Shown here piece by piece: positions 9,359-17,582 of a stretch of DNA of 64,000 bases. Made by a program: the position numbers and the translations under genes. Each line of letters opens with the position of its first letter. Within the stretch, counting starts at the first letter, position 1. The stretch comes from Mesorhizobium sp. YM1C-6-2 (GTDB lineage: Bacteria > Pseudomonadota > Alphaproteobacteria > Rhizobiales > Rhizobiaceae). The stretch is from the NCBI RefSeq assembly GCF_003666685.1, contig NZ_RCIZ01000001.1, positions 372,001 through 436,000 on the forward strand, read 5' to 3'. The notes beneath the pieces are model-generated. The model was given only the letters and a program-made list of their open reading frames with translations, ran no database searches and was not told the origin of the DNA.

Positions 9359-10426
9359 TTATTGCGCCTGGAGCATCTCTGTCCAGACATCCTGCATCTT
9401 CTTGTCGAGTGCCGCGTCGGGCGCCGGATAGGCCTGCGCGCGTGCCAGGAATTCCGGCTGCTCGTCGAAACGCAGCGTCTTCTTCTCCTCCTCGGTCAGC
9501 GCTGCCTTGGAATTCGCCGGCATGCCCCAGTAGCAGGAGGAGGTGGCGAGCCGCGCCTGGCCCTCCGGCGAGAGGATGTACTGGATGAATTTCAGCGCCA
9601 GGTCCTTGTTCTTGGAATCCTTGAACATGGCGAGCGCCTGCGACCACAGCACCGCGCCCTCTTTCGGAATGGAGAAGTCGAGCGCCGGGTTCTCCTTGGC
9701 CAGCCCTGCCGTCACGAACTCGCCGCCGCCGACGAGGATATCGACCTCGCCGGTGCCGAGCGCAGTCTGGCTGGCGACGATCTCGCCGACCAGCTTGGCG
9801 TTGCCTTTCATCTTCATCAGCACGTCGCGGATGGCCGGCAGGTCGGCCTCAGTCAGCTCGGCCGTCTTCTTGCCGATGGACAGCGCCGCCATGCCGATGA
9901 CCGGCAGGTAGTAATCGTAGATGGCGATGCGGCCCTTGTATTTCGGGTCGATGAGCGACGCCAGCGACTGCATGTCGGCCGGGTCGACCTTCTCCTTGTT
10001 GTAGGCGATCGTGTTGTAGCCGAACTTTTCCGTGATGCCGTAGCGTTTGCCGTCGATCACGGTGTAGTTGTCGAGCTTCACCTCGGGGAACAGATCGGCG
10101 AAGGGAAGCTGGTCCTCCGGCAGCGGCTCGAACAGGCCCTTTTCGACGCCGCGCCGGACGTCGATCGAATCGATCACCATCACGTCCCAGTCGCCAGGCT
10201 GCGATTGCTCGACCAGCGCCAGGCCGGCGCCGGTGCCCTCGAATTCCTTGACGTTGACCTTGACGCCGTTGGCTTCCTCGAATGGCTGCAGCAGCGCCGG
10301 ATCGGCATGGTCGCACCAGATCAGCGCGTTGAGTTCCTGGCTGGACGCCGGCGAGGCGGCGAGGATGGCAAGCGCTGCTGCGGCGAGCGCGGAGGCGCGG
10401 ATATGCTTCGCGAGGACGGATTTCAT
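9359..10426 (-). CDS. Polyamine-type ABC transporter substrate-binding protein (PotD-like)
   Basis: A periplasmic binding protein of 355 residues. The start at 10426 follows a GGGAGAA site and gives a clear Sec signal peptide (charged MKSVLAKHIR, then an Ala-rich core, cleavage near ASSQE). The mature part begins LNALIWCDHADPALLQPFEE and has the PotD-type features DVMVIDSIDV and GYNTIAYNK. It is the first gene of the operon, and its promoter region, shared with the divergent TetR gene, carries a 13-bp direct repeat. Confidence 0.92.
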   Translation of the reverse strand: MKSVLAKHIRASALAAAALAILAASPASSQELNALIWCDHADPALLQPFEEANGVKVNVKEFEGTGAGLALVEQSQPGDWDVMVIDSIDVRRGVEKGLFEPLPEDQLPFADLFPEVKLDNYTVIDGKRYGITEKFGYNTIAYNKEKVDPADMQSLASLIDPKYKGRIAIYDYYLPVIGMAALSIGKKTAELTEADLPAIRDVLMKMKGNAKLVGEIVASQTALGTGEVDILVGGGEFVTAGLAKENPALDFSIPKEGAVLWSQALAMFKDSKNKDLALKFIQYILSPEGQARLATSSCYWGMPANSKAALTEEEKKTLRFDEQPEFLARAQAYPAPDAALDKKMQDVWTEMLQAQ

Positions 10427-10467
10427 CGGAGTTCTCCCATTGCCGTTCGGCTTGTTTGAGGAAAAAC

Positions 10468-10497
10468 TGAACCAATTCCAAACTTGAGTCAATTCCA
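10468..10497. promoter_or_regulatory. 13-bp direct repeat, candidate TetR operator
   Basis: TGAACCAATTCCA (10468-10480) and TGAGTCAATTCCA (10485-10497) match at 11 of 13 positions with a 17-bp period, in the 94-bp gap between the binding-protein gene and the divergent TetR gene. On the minus strand the distal copy contains TTGACT, a plausible -35 for the transporter operon. A dimer bound here would block that promoter. The binding role is inferred. Confidence 0.45.
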
Positions 10498-10520
10498 GAT
10501 TCAGGGCAGTCTGGCGCCGC

Positions 10521-11135
10521 ATGAGCGGCTTGCGCGAAAGACAAAGGGCGGACAGGCATCGGCGCATCCTCGAGGCGGCGGCGGCGCTGTTCCGCGAATC
10601 CGGCTATGAGGGCGCGAAGATCGAGGCGATAGCGACTGAGGCCGAGGTCTCGGTCGGCACCATCTACAACTACTACCGCAATAAGGGCGACATCCTCGTC
10701 GCCATCGTCTCGATGGAGGTGAACGAGGTGCTGAACGCCGGTCGCGGCGTCGTCGCATCGCCGCCCCGAAACGTCGCTGATGCCATCGACGTGCTGATCG
10801 GCGGCTATATCGACCATTCCCTGATCTATCTCTCGAAGGCGATGTGGCGGCAGGCGATGGCAACGTCGACGCAGCAGCCCGACAGTCCGTTCGGCAAGAC
10901 CTATGCGGCGCTCGACCACGGGCTCGCCGACCAGACCTGCGAACTGGTCGAGCGGCTGAAGGGCCTCGGCCTGGTCAGGCCGGAGACGGATGTCCGCTCG
11001 GCGGGCGAGATCATCTTCAACAACATGAACATGATGTTCATTGAGTTCGTGAAGCAGGAGGCGATGCCGCTCGAGCAGTTGCGCGCCGCGATCCGGCGCC
11101 AGAACGACGTGCTTGTCGGCGCCATCGCGGGATGA
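10521..11135 (+). CDS. TetR/AcrR family transcriptional regulator
   Basis: A 204-residue regulator with an N-terminal TetR helix-turn-helix: RILEAAAALFRESGYEGAKI followed by IATEAEVSVGTIYNYYRNKG (about 15-55). The C-terminal ligand domain has no recognised specificity. It diverges from the polyamine-type transporter operon, so local control of that operon, and probably of itself, is the simplest reading. The ATG at 10521 is about 23 bp beyond the direct repeat. Confidence 0.9.
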   Translation: MSGLRERQRADRHRRILEAAAALFRESGYEGAKIEAIATEAEVSVGTIYNYYRNKGDILVAIVSMEVNEVLNAGRGVVASPPRNVADAIDVLIGGYIDHSLIYLSKAMWRQAMATSTQQPDSPFGKTYAALDHGLADQTCELVERLKGLGLVRPETDVRSAGEIIFNNMNMMFIEFVKQEAMPLEQLRAAIRRQNDVLVGAIAG

Positions 11136-11200
11136 AGGACGCGGCGGTCTGGCCGCTGGCTCGGCGAAGATCCTGCCGCAGCGCCGTGGAACGCTCGCCG

Positions 11201-12019
11201 CTATTCGGCGTCGCGGCCTTCCTCGAAGCGCTTCAGCTCCTCCAGCACCGGCATCGAGACGATGTGGTAGCCGGAATCGACGTAGTGGATCTCGCCGGTG
11301 ACGCCTGACGACAGCTCGGAAAGCAGATAGAGCGCCGAGCCGCCGACCTCGTCGATGGTGACGGTGCGGCGGAGCGGCGAGTTGCGCTGCTGGTAGGACA
11401 GCATCTGGCGCGAATCGGCGATGCCGGCGCCGGCCAGCGTGCGGATCGGGCCGGCCGAGATCGCGTTCACGCGGATGTTCTTCGGCCCGTAGTCGCTGGC
11501 GAGGTAGCGGACACTGGCCTCCAGGCCGGCCTTGGCCACGCCCATGACGTTGTAGTTTGGCATGATGCGCACCGAGCCTGCATAGGTCAGTGTGATCATC
11601 GCGCCGCCGTCCGCCATCAGGGGCGCCGCGTGCCGGGCGCATTCGGTGAAGGAATAGCAGGAGATCACCATGGTGCGCACGAAGTTCTCGCGGCTGGTGT
11701 CTGCGTAGAGGCCCTTGAGCTCGTTCTTGTCGGAGAAGCCGATGGCGTGGACGAGGAAGTCGAGCCGGCCCCATTCGGCGCGCAGCGTCTCGAACACCGA
11801 TGCGATCGAGGCGCTGTCCTCGACGTCGCACGGCAGCAGCAGCGACGAGCCGAGCTTCTCGGCCAGCGGTTTCACGCGGCGGCCGAACGCCTCGCCCTGG
11901 TAGGTGAAGGCGAGCTCGGCGCCCGCTTCGGAAAGTTTTTTTGCGATGCCCCAGGCGATCGAATGGTCGTTCGCGACGCCCATGATGAGCCCGCGCTTGC
12001 CGTTCATCAGCTGACCCAT
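11201..12019 (-). CDS. fabI: Enoyl-[acyl-carrier-protein] reductase (NADH)
   Basis: Final reductase of fatty-acid elongation (272 residues), a short-chain dehydrogenase of the FabI type. The nucleotide-binding segment GLIMGVANDHSIAWGIA is at 10-26. The catalytic residues fall at Tyr146, Tyr156 and Lys163, the same numbers as in E. coli FabI, within TYAGSVRIMPNYNVMGVAKA. It is the last gene of a fabA-fabB-fabI cluster, starting 11 bp after fabB. FabI is the triclosan and diazaborine target. Confidence 0.95.
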   Translation of the reverse strand: MGQLMNGKRGLIMGVANDHSIAWGIAKKLSEAGAELAFTYQGEAFGRRVKPLAEKLGSSLLLPCDVEDSASIASVFETLRAEWGRLDFLVHAIGFSDKNELKGLYADTSRENFVRTMVISCYSFTECARHAAPLMADGGAMITLTYAGSVRIMPNYNVMGVAKAGLEASVRYLASDYGPKNIRVNAISAGPIRTLAGAGIADSRQMLSYQQRNSPLRRTVTIDEVGGSALYLLSELSSGVTGEIHYVDSGYHIVSMPVLEELKRFEEGRDAE

Positions 12020-12030
12020 CCGGTTGGCTC

Positions 12031-13254
12031 CTATGCGCTGTAGCGCTGGAAGACCAGCGTCGCGTTGGTGCCGCCGAAGCCGAAGGAGTTGGACAGCACC
12101 GTGTCGATCTTGGCGTCGTCGATGCGCTTCCTGACGATCGGCATACCCTCGAATTCGGGATCGAGTTCAGTGATATGCGCGCTTTCGCCGATGAACCGGC
12201 CCTGCATCATCAGGATCGAATAGATGGATTCCTGCACGCCGGCCGCGCCCAGAGAATGGCCGGTGAGGGACTTGGTCGAGGTGATGTGGGGGATCCTGTC
12301 GCCGAACACCTCGCCGATCGCCCCCATCTCCTTGGAGTCGCCAACCGGCGTCGAGGTGCCGTGGGTGTTGATGTAGTCGATCGGCTGCTTCACCGTTGCG
12401 ATCGCCTGGCGCATGCAGCGGATCGCTCCCTCGCCAGACGGCGCGACCATGTCGTAGCCGTCTGAAGTGGCGCCGTAGCCGACCAGTTCGCAATAGATCT
12501 TGGCACCGCGCGCCTTGGCGTGCTCGAGTTCCTCGAGTACCAGCACGCCGGCGCCGCCGGCGATGACGAAGCCGTCGCGGGTCACGTCATAGGCGCGAGA
12601 CGCGCTCGACGGCGTGTCGTTGTGCTTGGAAGACATCGCGCCCATCGCGTCGAACAGGTTCGACATAGTCCAGTCCAGGTCCTCGTGGCCGCCGGCGAAC
12701 ATGACGTCCTGCTTGCCCCACTGGATCATCTCGGCGGCGTTGCCGATGCAGTGCGCCGAGGTCGAGCAGGCCGACGAGATCGAATAGTTGACGCCGTGGA
12801 TCTTGAACCAGGTGGCGAGCGTGGCCGAAGCCGTCGACGACATCGCCTTCGGCACCGCGAACGGTCCGATGCGCTTCGGGCTGTTGTTCTTCAGCGTGGT
12901 TTCGGCGGCTTCCACAATGGTGCGGGTGGAGGGACCGCCCGAACCCATGATGATGCCGGTGCGCTCGTTGCCGGACACGTCGCCTTCCTCGAGGCCGCTG
13001 TCGGCGATCGCCTGCTTCATGGCGACGTGGTTCCACATGCCGCCCTGCGACAGGAACCGGGCGGCGCGGCGGTCCACCAGTTCGGTCGGGTCGAGCTTCG
13101 GCGCGCCCCACACCTGGCAGCGGAAGCCGTGCTCGGCGAAGCTCTCCGAGAAGCTGATGCCGGATTTCGCATCGCGCAGCGACGCCGTGACTTCATCCGC
13201 ATCGCTGCCGATGGACGACACGATGCCAAGGCCGGTGACGACCACTCGTCTCAT
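12031..13254 (-). CDS. fabB: 3-oxoacyl-[acyl-carrier-protein] synthase I
   Basis: Condensing enzyme for elongating unsaturated intermediates made by FabA (407 residues). The active-site Cys163 lies in [10 protein letters not shown], and the catalytic histidines in [11 protein letters not shown] and TGHSLGAAG. The ATG at 13254 has an AGGAG site seven bases upstream; an in-frame TTG just before it is ignored. It sits between fabA and fabI on the same strand, 134 bp after fabA. The fabA-fabB pairing is the anaerobic route to unsaturated fatty acids. Confidence 0.95.
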   Translation of the reverse strand: MRRVVVTGLGIVSSIGSDADEVTASLRDAKSGISFSESFAEHGFRCQVWGAPKLDPTELVDRRAARFLSQGGMWNHVAMKQAIADSGLEEGDVSGNERTGIIMGSGGPSTRTIVEAAETTLKNNSPKRIGPFAVPKAMSSTASATLATWFKIHGVNYSISSACSTSAHCIGNAAEMIQWGKQDVMFAGGHEDLDWTMSNLFDAMGAMSSKHNDTPSSASRAYDVTRDGFVIAGGAGVLVLEELEHAKARGAKIYCELVGYGATSDGYDMVAPSGEGAIRCMRQAIATVKQPIDYINTHGTSTPVGDSKEMGAIGEVFGDRIPHITSTKSLTGHSLGAAGVQESIYSILMMQGRFIGESAHITELDPEFEGMPIVRKRIDDAKIDTVLSNSFGFGGTNATLVFQRYSA

Positions 13255-13388
13255 CAAAAAACTCCTCGTCGTCGGGACCGGCTCATCGCTTCACGTCGAT
13301 GAACTGATCCAACCTCTTGTTGTCGCAATTCCGGACGGAAGACGCTTCCTGCCCCTGGAATTGCCTCGGGACCACTCCGGCGCGGCCC

Positions 13389-13904
13389 TCAGGCTGCCGG
13401 CTGTTTCGACAGGCCGACCTTGAGGTCGGTGGCGGAGTATATGGGTTCGCCGTCCGCCTTGAGCCAGCCGTCGGCGATGCCGAGAACGAGGCGGCCGCGC
13501 ATCACGCGCTTGAAGTCGATGCCGTATTCCACCAGCTTGACCGACGGCGTCACCATGCCCTTGAACTTCACCTCGCCGGTCGAAAGGGCCATGCCCTTGC
13601 CGGGTTCGCCCAGCCAGCCGAGGAAGAAGCCGGTCAACTGCCACATGGCGTCGAGGCCGAGGCAGCCCGGCATGATCGGGTTGTCGATGAAATGGCAGGG
13701 GAAGAACCATTTGTCGCGGGTGATGGCGAAGTCGGCGCGGATGAAACCCTTGTCGAAGGCGCCGCCGGTCTCGCTGATCTCGGTGATGCGGTCGAACATC
13801 AGCATCGGCGGGTAGGGCAGTTGCGCATTGCCGGGACCGAACAGTTCTCCCTTGGCGCACGCCAGCAGATCCTCGTAACTGTAGCTGGACTTCGAACCCG
13901 CCAT
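13389..13904 (-). CDS. fabA: 3-hydroxydecanoyl-[ACP] dehydratase/isomerase
   Basis: A 171-residue hot-dog-fold enzyme that dehydrates 3-hydroxydecanoyl-ACP and isomerises the product to the cis-3 form, starting unsaturated fatty-acid synthesis. The catalytic His71 ([11 protein letters not shown]) and Asp85 (GLDAMWQL) are in place, matching E. coli His70/Asp84. I chose the ATG at 13904 because the family begins a few residues before [17 protein letters not shown]. It is the first gene of the fab cluster and diverges from irr, as in other Rhizobiales. Confidence 0.95.
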   Translation of the reverse strand: MAGSKSSYSYEDLLACAKGELFGPGNAQLPYPPMLMFDRITEISETGGAFDKGFIRADFAITRDKWFFPCHFIDNPIMPGCLGLDAMWQLTGFFLGWLGEPGKGMALSTGEVKFKGMVTPSVKLVEYGIDFKRVMRGRLVLGIADGWLKADGEPIYSATDLKVGLSKQPAA

Positions 13905-14099
13905 CAAAACCGCCTTCCCGTTGCATCCGGCGCAAAGCGCCCTTTTCGTTGCGTAGCTAACACAGCCATACACAGGCGGAAAGCGAAGTCAGCGATTATC
14001 GTGGCCTCTCGCCGGGGTCAATCCGCGCCGCATAAGGGTCCGCGCCCCGCTATTGATCGGATTTGCCCGACGGAATATATCTCAATGTCATGGATTTGT

Positions 14100-14132
14100 C
14101 GGAATGGCGGCTGCGAAACGGCCGCCATTCCG
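14100..14132 (+). promoter_or_regulatory. Perfect 12-bp hairpin in the irr leader
   Basis: Positions 14100-14111 and 14121-14132 are perfectly complementary (CGGAATGGCGGC and GCCGCCATTCCG) around a 9-nt loop, ending 36 bp before the irr start. No T-run follows, so it is not an obvious terminator. It could be a 5'-UTR element of irr or an operator for a dimeric regulator. Confidence 0.55.
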
Positions 14133-14168
14133 GTAATGATGCCCTGGGGCTGGTTGGATCACGGTGGA

Positions 14169-14600
14169 ATGGATCAGAAGGTCCGCAAAGATACGCTGGC
14201 GATAGACAAGCGCGTTCGCGACGCCGGCCTGAGGCCGACGCGGCAACGCGTCGCGCTTGCGCATCTCTTGTTCGCCAAGGGCGACCGGCATCTTTCCGCC
14301 GAGGAACTGCACGAGGAGGCGCTGGCCGTCGGCGTGCCGGTGTCGCTGGCGACCGTCTACAACGCGCTGCACCAGTTCACCGATGCCGGGCTGCTGCGCA
14401 TCCTCGCGGTGGAAGGCGCCAAGACCTATTTCGACACCAACACGTCCGACCACCACCACTTCTTCATCGAGGGCGAGAACAAGGTGTTCGACATCGCCCC
14501 CGGGCCGGTGCGCGTGGTCAACCTGCCGGAGCCGCCCGACGGCATGGAAATCGCCAATGTCGACATCGTGGTGAGGCTGCGGCCGAAACGCGGCGCCTGA
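14169..14600 (+). CDS. irr: Iron response regulator, Fur family (Irr)
   Basis: A 143-residue Fur-superfamily regulator with the winged helix RPTRQRVALAHLLFAKGDRH (22-41), recognition segment SLATVYNALHQFTDAGLLR and the histidine cluster DHHHFF (94-99) typical of rhizobial Irr, which senses heme rather than iron directly. No Cys-Pro heme motif is present; from this start the protein has no cysteine, unlike Bradyrhizobium Irr. I chose the ATG at 14169 (GGTGGA site); an upstream in-frame start near 14136 is possible. It diverges from fabA. Confidence 0.88.
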   Translation: MDQKVRKDTLAIDKRVRDAGLRPTRQRVALAHLLFAKGDRHLSAEELHEEALAVGVPVSLATVYNALHQFTDAGLLRILAVEGAKTYFDTNTSDHHHFFIEGENKVFDIAPGPVRVVNLPEPPDGMEIANVDIVVRLRPKRGA

Positions 14601-14617
14601 TCCCGCAGGATCCGGAC

Positions 14618-14995
14618 GTGGGCGTGAACTCCCGGACTGTGGATTTTCTGCTGCGGCTCGAATGGGCCGCCGTGCTGGCGGCCGCCATAGCCGGCTACCT
14701 CTTCCTCGACGGCTCCTGGCAGCTTTTCGTCCTGCTGATTCTCGCGCCGGATCTTGCGATGCTGGGTTATCTCGCCGGCCCGGCGGCGGGCGCGATCGTC
14801 TACAACGCCTTCCATATCCTCGTCTGGCCGGCGATCCTGTTTCTTGCCGGCCTTTATACGGAAAGTGCCTTCGCCATGCAGGTCGCGGCGATCTGGACCG
14901 CCCATATCGCCATGGACCGGGCGCTCGGCTACGGCCTCAAGCTGTCGACCGGCTTCACCGACACCCATCTCGGCAGGATCGGCCGGGGCCGGTAG
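14618..14995 (+). CDS. DUF4260 family membrane protein
   Basis: A 125-residue protein with about four short hydrophobic helices and the DUF4260 hallmarks APDLAMLGYLAGP and a C-terminal GYGLKLSTGFTDTHLGRIG. The function of the family is unknown. The GTG at 14618 follows AGGA by eight bases; another GTG two codons on is possible. It starts 17 bp after irr and may be co-transcribed with it. It converges on the SH3 protein gene. Confidence 0.8.
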   Translation: MGVNSRTVDFLLRLEWAAVLAAAIAGYLFLDGSWQLFVLLILAPDLAMLGYLAGPAAGAIVYNAFHILVWPAILFLAGLYTESAFAMQVAAIWTAHIAMDRALGYGLKLSTGFTDTHLGRIGRGR

Positions 14996-15042
14996 TAATC
15001 CGGCTGGAGTACCCCCGGGCGGGCCTGCGACGCCGACCTGGA

Positions 15043-15615
15043 TCAGTCCTTGACCAGCTCGCCCGGATAGGCGCCCCACACCAGGGACTGGCTGATCCAG
15101 CCGGTATAGCTGCCGAAGGTCATCTGGCACCATTCGCCGTTGCAGCTGCGGATGGAGCCGATGGCGCCGGGCTCGATGACGGCCAGCGTCCGCGCCTTGG
15201 AGTTGGGGTCGGAGCGCAGGTCCAGGCGAGCTTCCTTCCCCTTCTGCCAGGGCGCGGCGATAGCGGTGCGCCGTCCGGAAAGCAGCGACTGGTTGACCCA
15301 GCCTTCCGCGCCGTCGGGGTCGCGCACGCGCCGCCAGTTGTCGTATTCCTGGATGATCTCCATCGGCAGGCCGGATTTCAGGTAGAGCCAGTCCACCGCG
15401 TAGTTGACGCCGGGACCGATGCGCGAATTGACGCGGCCGGACTTGAGGCTGACGAAGCGCGGCAGCGGCAGGCCGCTCGGGCCAATGCGTGTGCCCTCGG
15501 CGCTCTGCTCGGCGGGAGCGGCCGATGCGTCGAATGCGGGGAAAGTCAGGGAGAGAAGCGCAAGACCGGCCAACACGGCGCCCACGGCCGGGCGAAGAGA
15601 CGAAAACCGAAACAC
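15043..15615 (-). CDS. Exported SH3-domain protein
   Basis: A 190-residue protein with a Sec signal (MFRFSSLRPAVGAVLAGLAL, cleavage near ASAAPA) and two bacterial SH3-like repeats: SLKSGRVNSRIGPGVNYAVD with WRRVRDPDGAEGWVNQSLL, then LDLRSDPNSKARTLAVIEPG with WCQMTFGSYTGWI. Such proteins usually bind the cell wall or anchor envelope enzymes; no catalytic domain is visible. It diverges from the dehydrogenase gene with 181 bp between them. Confidence 0.87.
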   Translation of the reverse strand: MFRFSSLRPAVGAVLAGLALLSLTFPAFDASAAPAEQSAEGTRIGPSGLPLPRFVSLKSGRVNSRIGPGVNYAVDWLYLKSGLPMEIIQEYDNWRRVRDPDGAEGWVNQSLLSGRRTAIAAPWQKGKEARLDLRSDPNSKARTLAVIEPGAIGSIRSCNGEWCQMTFGSYTGWISQSLVWGAYPGELVKD

Positions 15616-15796
15616 CTTCGTTCCTTTGCAGTTAGGCGCCCCGCGGAGGCACCGTGCGGGACGCCCTTTTTCTTTGTCATCGGTGGCGGCGCTTGTTACA
15701 CAGGCAGCCGTGCCGGGGCCTGTTTCCAGTTTCGCCTGTCTTGGTTAAAGAGGTCTGAAGCGGGAGCGGATCAGGGGCCCCGAAACTGAGGGAAGA

Positions 15797-16798
15797 ATGG
15801 CCGGCAAGAAGAAGCCTCTCGTCGTCATCACGCGCAAGCTTCCGGACCCCGTCGAGACGCGCATGCGCGAACTTTTCGACGCGCGCCTGAACATCGACGA
15901 CAAGCCGATGAGCCGGGACGAGCTCAAGGCGGCGATGCAGGAGGCCGACGTGCTGGTTCCGACCATCACCGACAGGATCGATGACAAGCTGATCGCCGCC
16001 GCCGGCGAGAACCTCAAGCTGATCGCCAATTTCGGCAACGGCGTCGACCACATCGACATCGCCGCAGCCGGCAAGAAGGGCATCGCCGTCACCAACACGC
16101 CCAACGTGCTGACCGAAGACACGGCCGACATGACGATGGGCCTGATTCTCACCGTGCCGCGCCGGCTGATCGAGGGCGCCAGCCTGCTGGTCGACAACGG
16201 TAAGTGGGCCGGCTGGTCGCCGACCTGGATGCTCGGCCGCCGCATCTGGGGCAAACGGCTCGGCATCGTCGGCATGGGCCGCATCGGCACGGCCGTGGCG
16301 CGCCGCGCCAAGGCCTTCGGCCTGTCGATCCATTATCACAACCGCAAGCGCGTGCTGCCGACCGTCGAGGACGAGCTGGAGGCGACCTACTGGGAGAGCC
16401 TCGACCAGATGCTCGCCCGCATGGACATCATCTCGGTCAACTGCCCGTCGACGCCGGCGACCTTCCACCTGCTGTCGGGACGCCGGCTCGCGCTGATGCA
16501 GCCGACCGCCTACATCGTCAACACGGCGCGCGGCGACATCATCGACGAGGACGGGCTGATCAAGCTCATCCAGGACGGCAAGATCGCTGGCGCCGGGCTC
16601 GACGTCTTCGAGCACGAGCCGGCGATCAACCCGAAGCTCCTGAAGCTCGCCGCCAGGGGCAAGGTGGTGCTGCTGCCGCATATGGGCTCGGCCACCATCG
16701 AGGGCCGCATCGACATGGGCGAGAAGGTGATCATCAACATCCGCGCTCACCAGGACGGCCACCGCCCGCCGGACCGCGTTCTGCCCAACAGGAATTAG
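15797..16798 (+). CDS. D-2-hydroxyacid dehydrogenase (glyoxylate/hydroxypyruvate reductase type)
   Basis: An NAD(P)-dependent D-isomer-specific 2-hydroxyacid dehydrogenase (333 residues). The Rossmann motif GIVGMGRIGTAVARRA lies about 155-170; the catalytic Arg is in NTARGDIIDE, the Glu in the EHEPAIN region and the His in LLPHMGSATIEGR. It probably reduces glyoxylate or hydroxypyruvate. Its last 65 bp overlap, on the opposite strand, the DUF1835-like gene, and a decayed second copy of its 3' end lies about 1 kb downstream, so the native 3' region was rearranged. The last residues (LPNRN) may be new. Confidence 0.9.
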   Translation: MAGKKKPLVVITRKLPDPVETRMRELFDARLNIDDKPMSRDELKAAMQEADVLVPTITDRIDDKLIAAAGENLKLIANFGNGVDHIDIAAAGKKGIAVTNTPNVLTEDTADMTMGLILTVPRRLIEGASLLVDNGKWAGWSPTWMLGRRIWGKRLGIVGMGRIGTAVARRAKAFGLSIHYHNRKRVLPTVEDELEATYWESLDQMLARMDIISVNCPSTPATFHLLSGRRLALMQPTAYIVNTARGDIIDEDGLIKLIQDGKIAGAGLDVFEHEPAINPKLLKLAARGKVVLLPHMGSATIEGRIDMGEKVIINIRAHQDGHRPPDRVLPNRN

Positions 16799-17582
16799 GG
16801 CCGATACGAACCTGTCGCCTGCGGAAGCCATCCTCGTAGATCGAGGTGAATTCTCCGTCCAGTTCAAGCTTTCCGGCTTCCACGAGATGGAGGAGACGCG
16901 AGAAGATCACCACGTCGCCCGGTGGGTTCAGTGGGTCTGCGTGCCCCATCGTATACCCGACGATCATGACGACCCTCTGCCACTCGAAGGAGCAATATCC
17001 GATAATCGTGTCGTCGTAGAACGTCAGGTCGTGATAGGTCAGCGTACCATCCTCGTTTGCTCTCCTTAGCATGTGCGGATCGGCCGCCATTGCCTCGAAC
17101 TCGGCATTGTATCTGCCCGTCGTTTCGGCATCGATTTCCTCTGCCTGGGGCAGGAACGAGATCAGCTTGTCGCCGGGCAGCGCTCCGACGGAGCAGAAAT
17201 AATCTCCTGTTTCGACTTGAACGCGCCAAAGCGGTCTGTCGAACATGTGGAGAAAGTGTGCCGCCATTCGCAGAAAGACGGAGTCGGCGGCACTTCTGGA
17301 TGTCCAGACGACGATCCGAGCCGGGACCATCTCCGCAACCGCCCGTTTGACCGCATCCCACTCGATAAAGGCGTCGGCAGGGAGGCGATCCTCGCCCATC
17401 TCTTCAACTGACGACCCGACGGACGCGTAGAGCTCTCGAAAGAAGGTTCCACGCCGCCGCCCATCATCCAACGGGCCGAGGTCCGGTGAATAGTCGGCGC
17501 GTACGACGTTTCGTTTTTGCCGCAAGGCAGCCCGCAAACTGCCTTGCGCACTCCACGACCACAACAGATGCAGATCGGTCAT
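16734..17582 (-). CDS. DUF1835/DUF3658-like protein
   Basis: A 282-residue protein opening MTDLHLLWSWSAQGSLRAAL, followed by DYSPDLGPLDD and WTSRSAADSVFLRMA, which resembles the DUF1835 domain; the C-terminal third, with DLTFYDDTIIGYC and SRLLHLVEAGKLELDG, resembles DUF3658. The function of this pair is unknown. Its last 20 or so codons are read antisense through the 3' end of the dehydrogenase gene, so the C-terminus may be foreign to the family. The base composition is visibly less GC-rich than the flanks, and duplicated dehydrogenase sequence brackets it; both suggest an acquired gene. Confidence 0.72.
   Translation of the reverse strand: MTDLHLLWSWSAQGSLRAALRQKRNVVRADYSPDLGPLDDGRRRGTFFRELYASVGSSVEEMGEDRLPADAFIEWDAVKRAVAEMVPARIVVWTSRSAADSVFLRMAAHFLHMFDRPLWRVQVETGDYFCSVGALPGDKLISFLPQAEEIDAETTGRYNAEFEAMAADPHMLRRANEDGTLTYHDLTFYDDTIIGYCSFEWQRVVMIVGYTMGHADPLNPPGDVVIFSRLLHLVEAGKLELDGEFTSIYEDGFRRRQVRIGPNSCWAERGPAGGGRPGERGC

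Noticed and set aside
5911-10459. Two long plus-strand frames opposite the ABC transporter operon
   Set aside because: Both are shadows of genes with clear motifs on the minus strand; no domain or start signal supports them.
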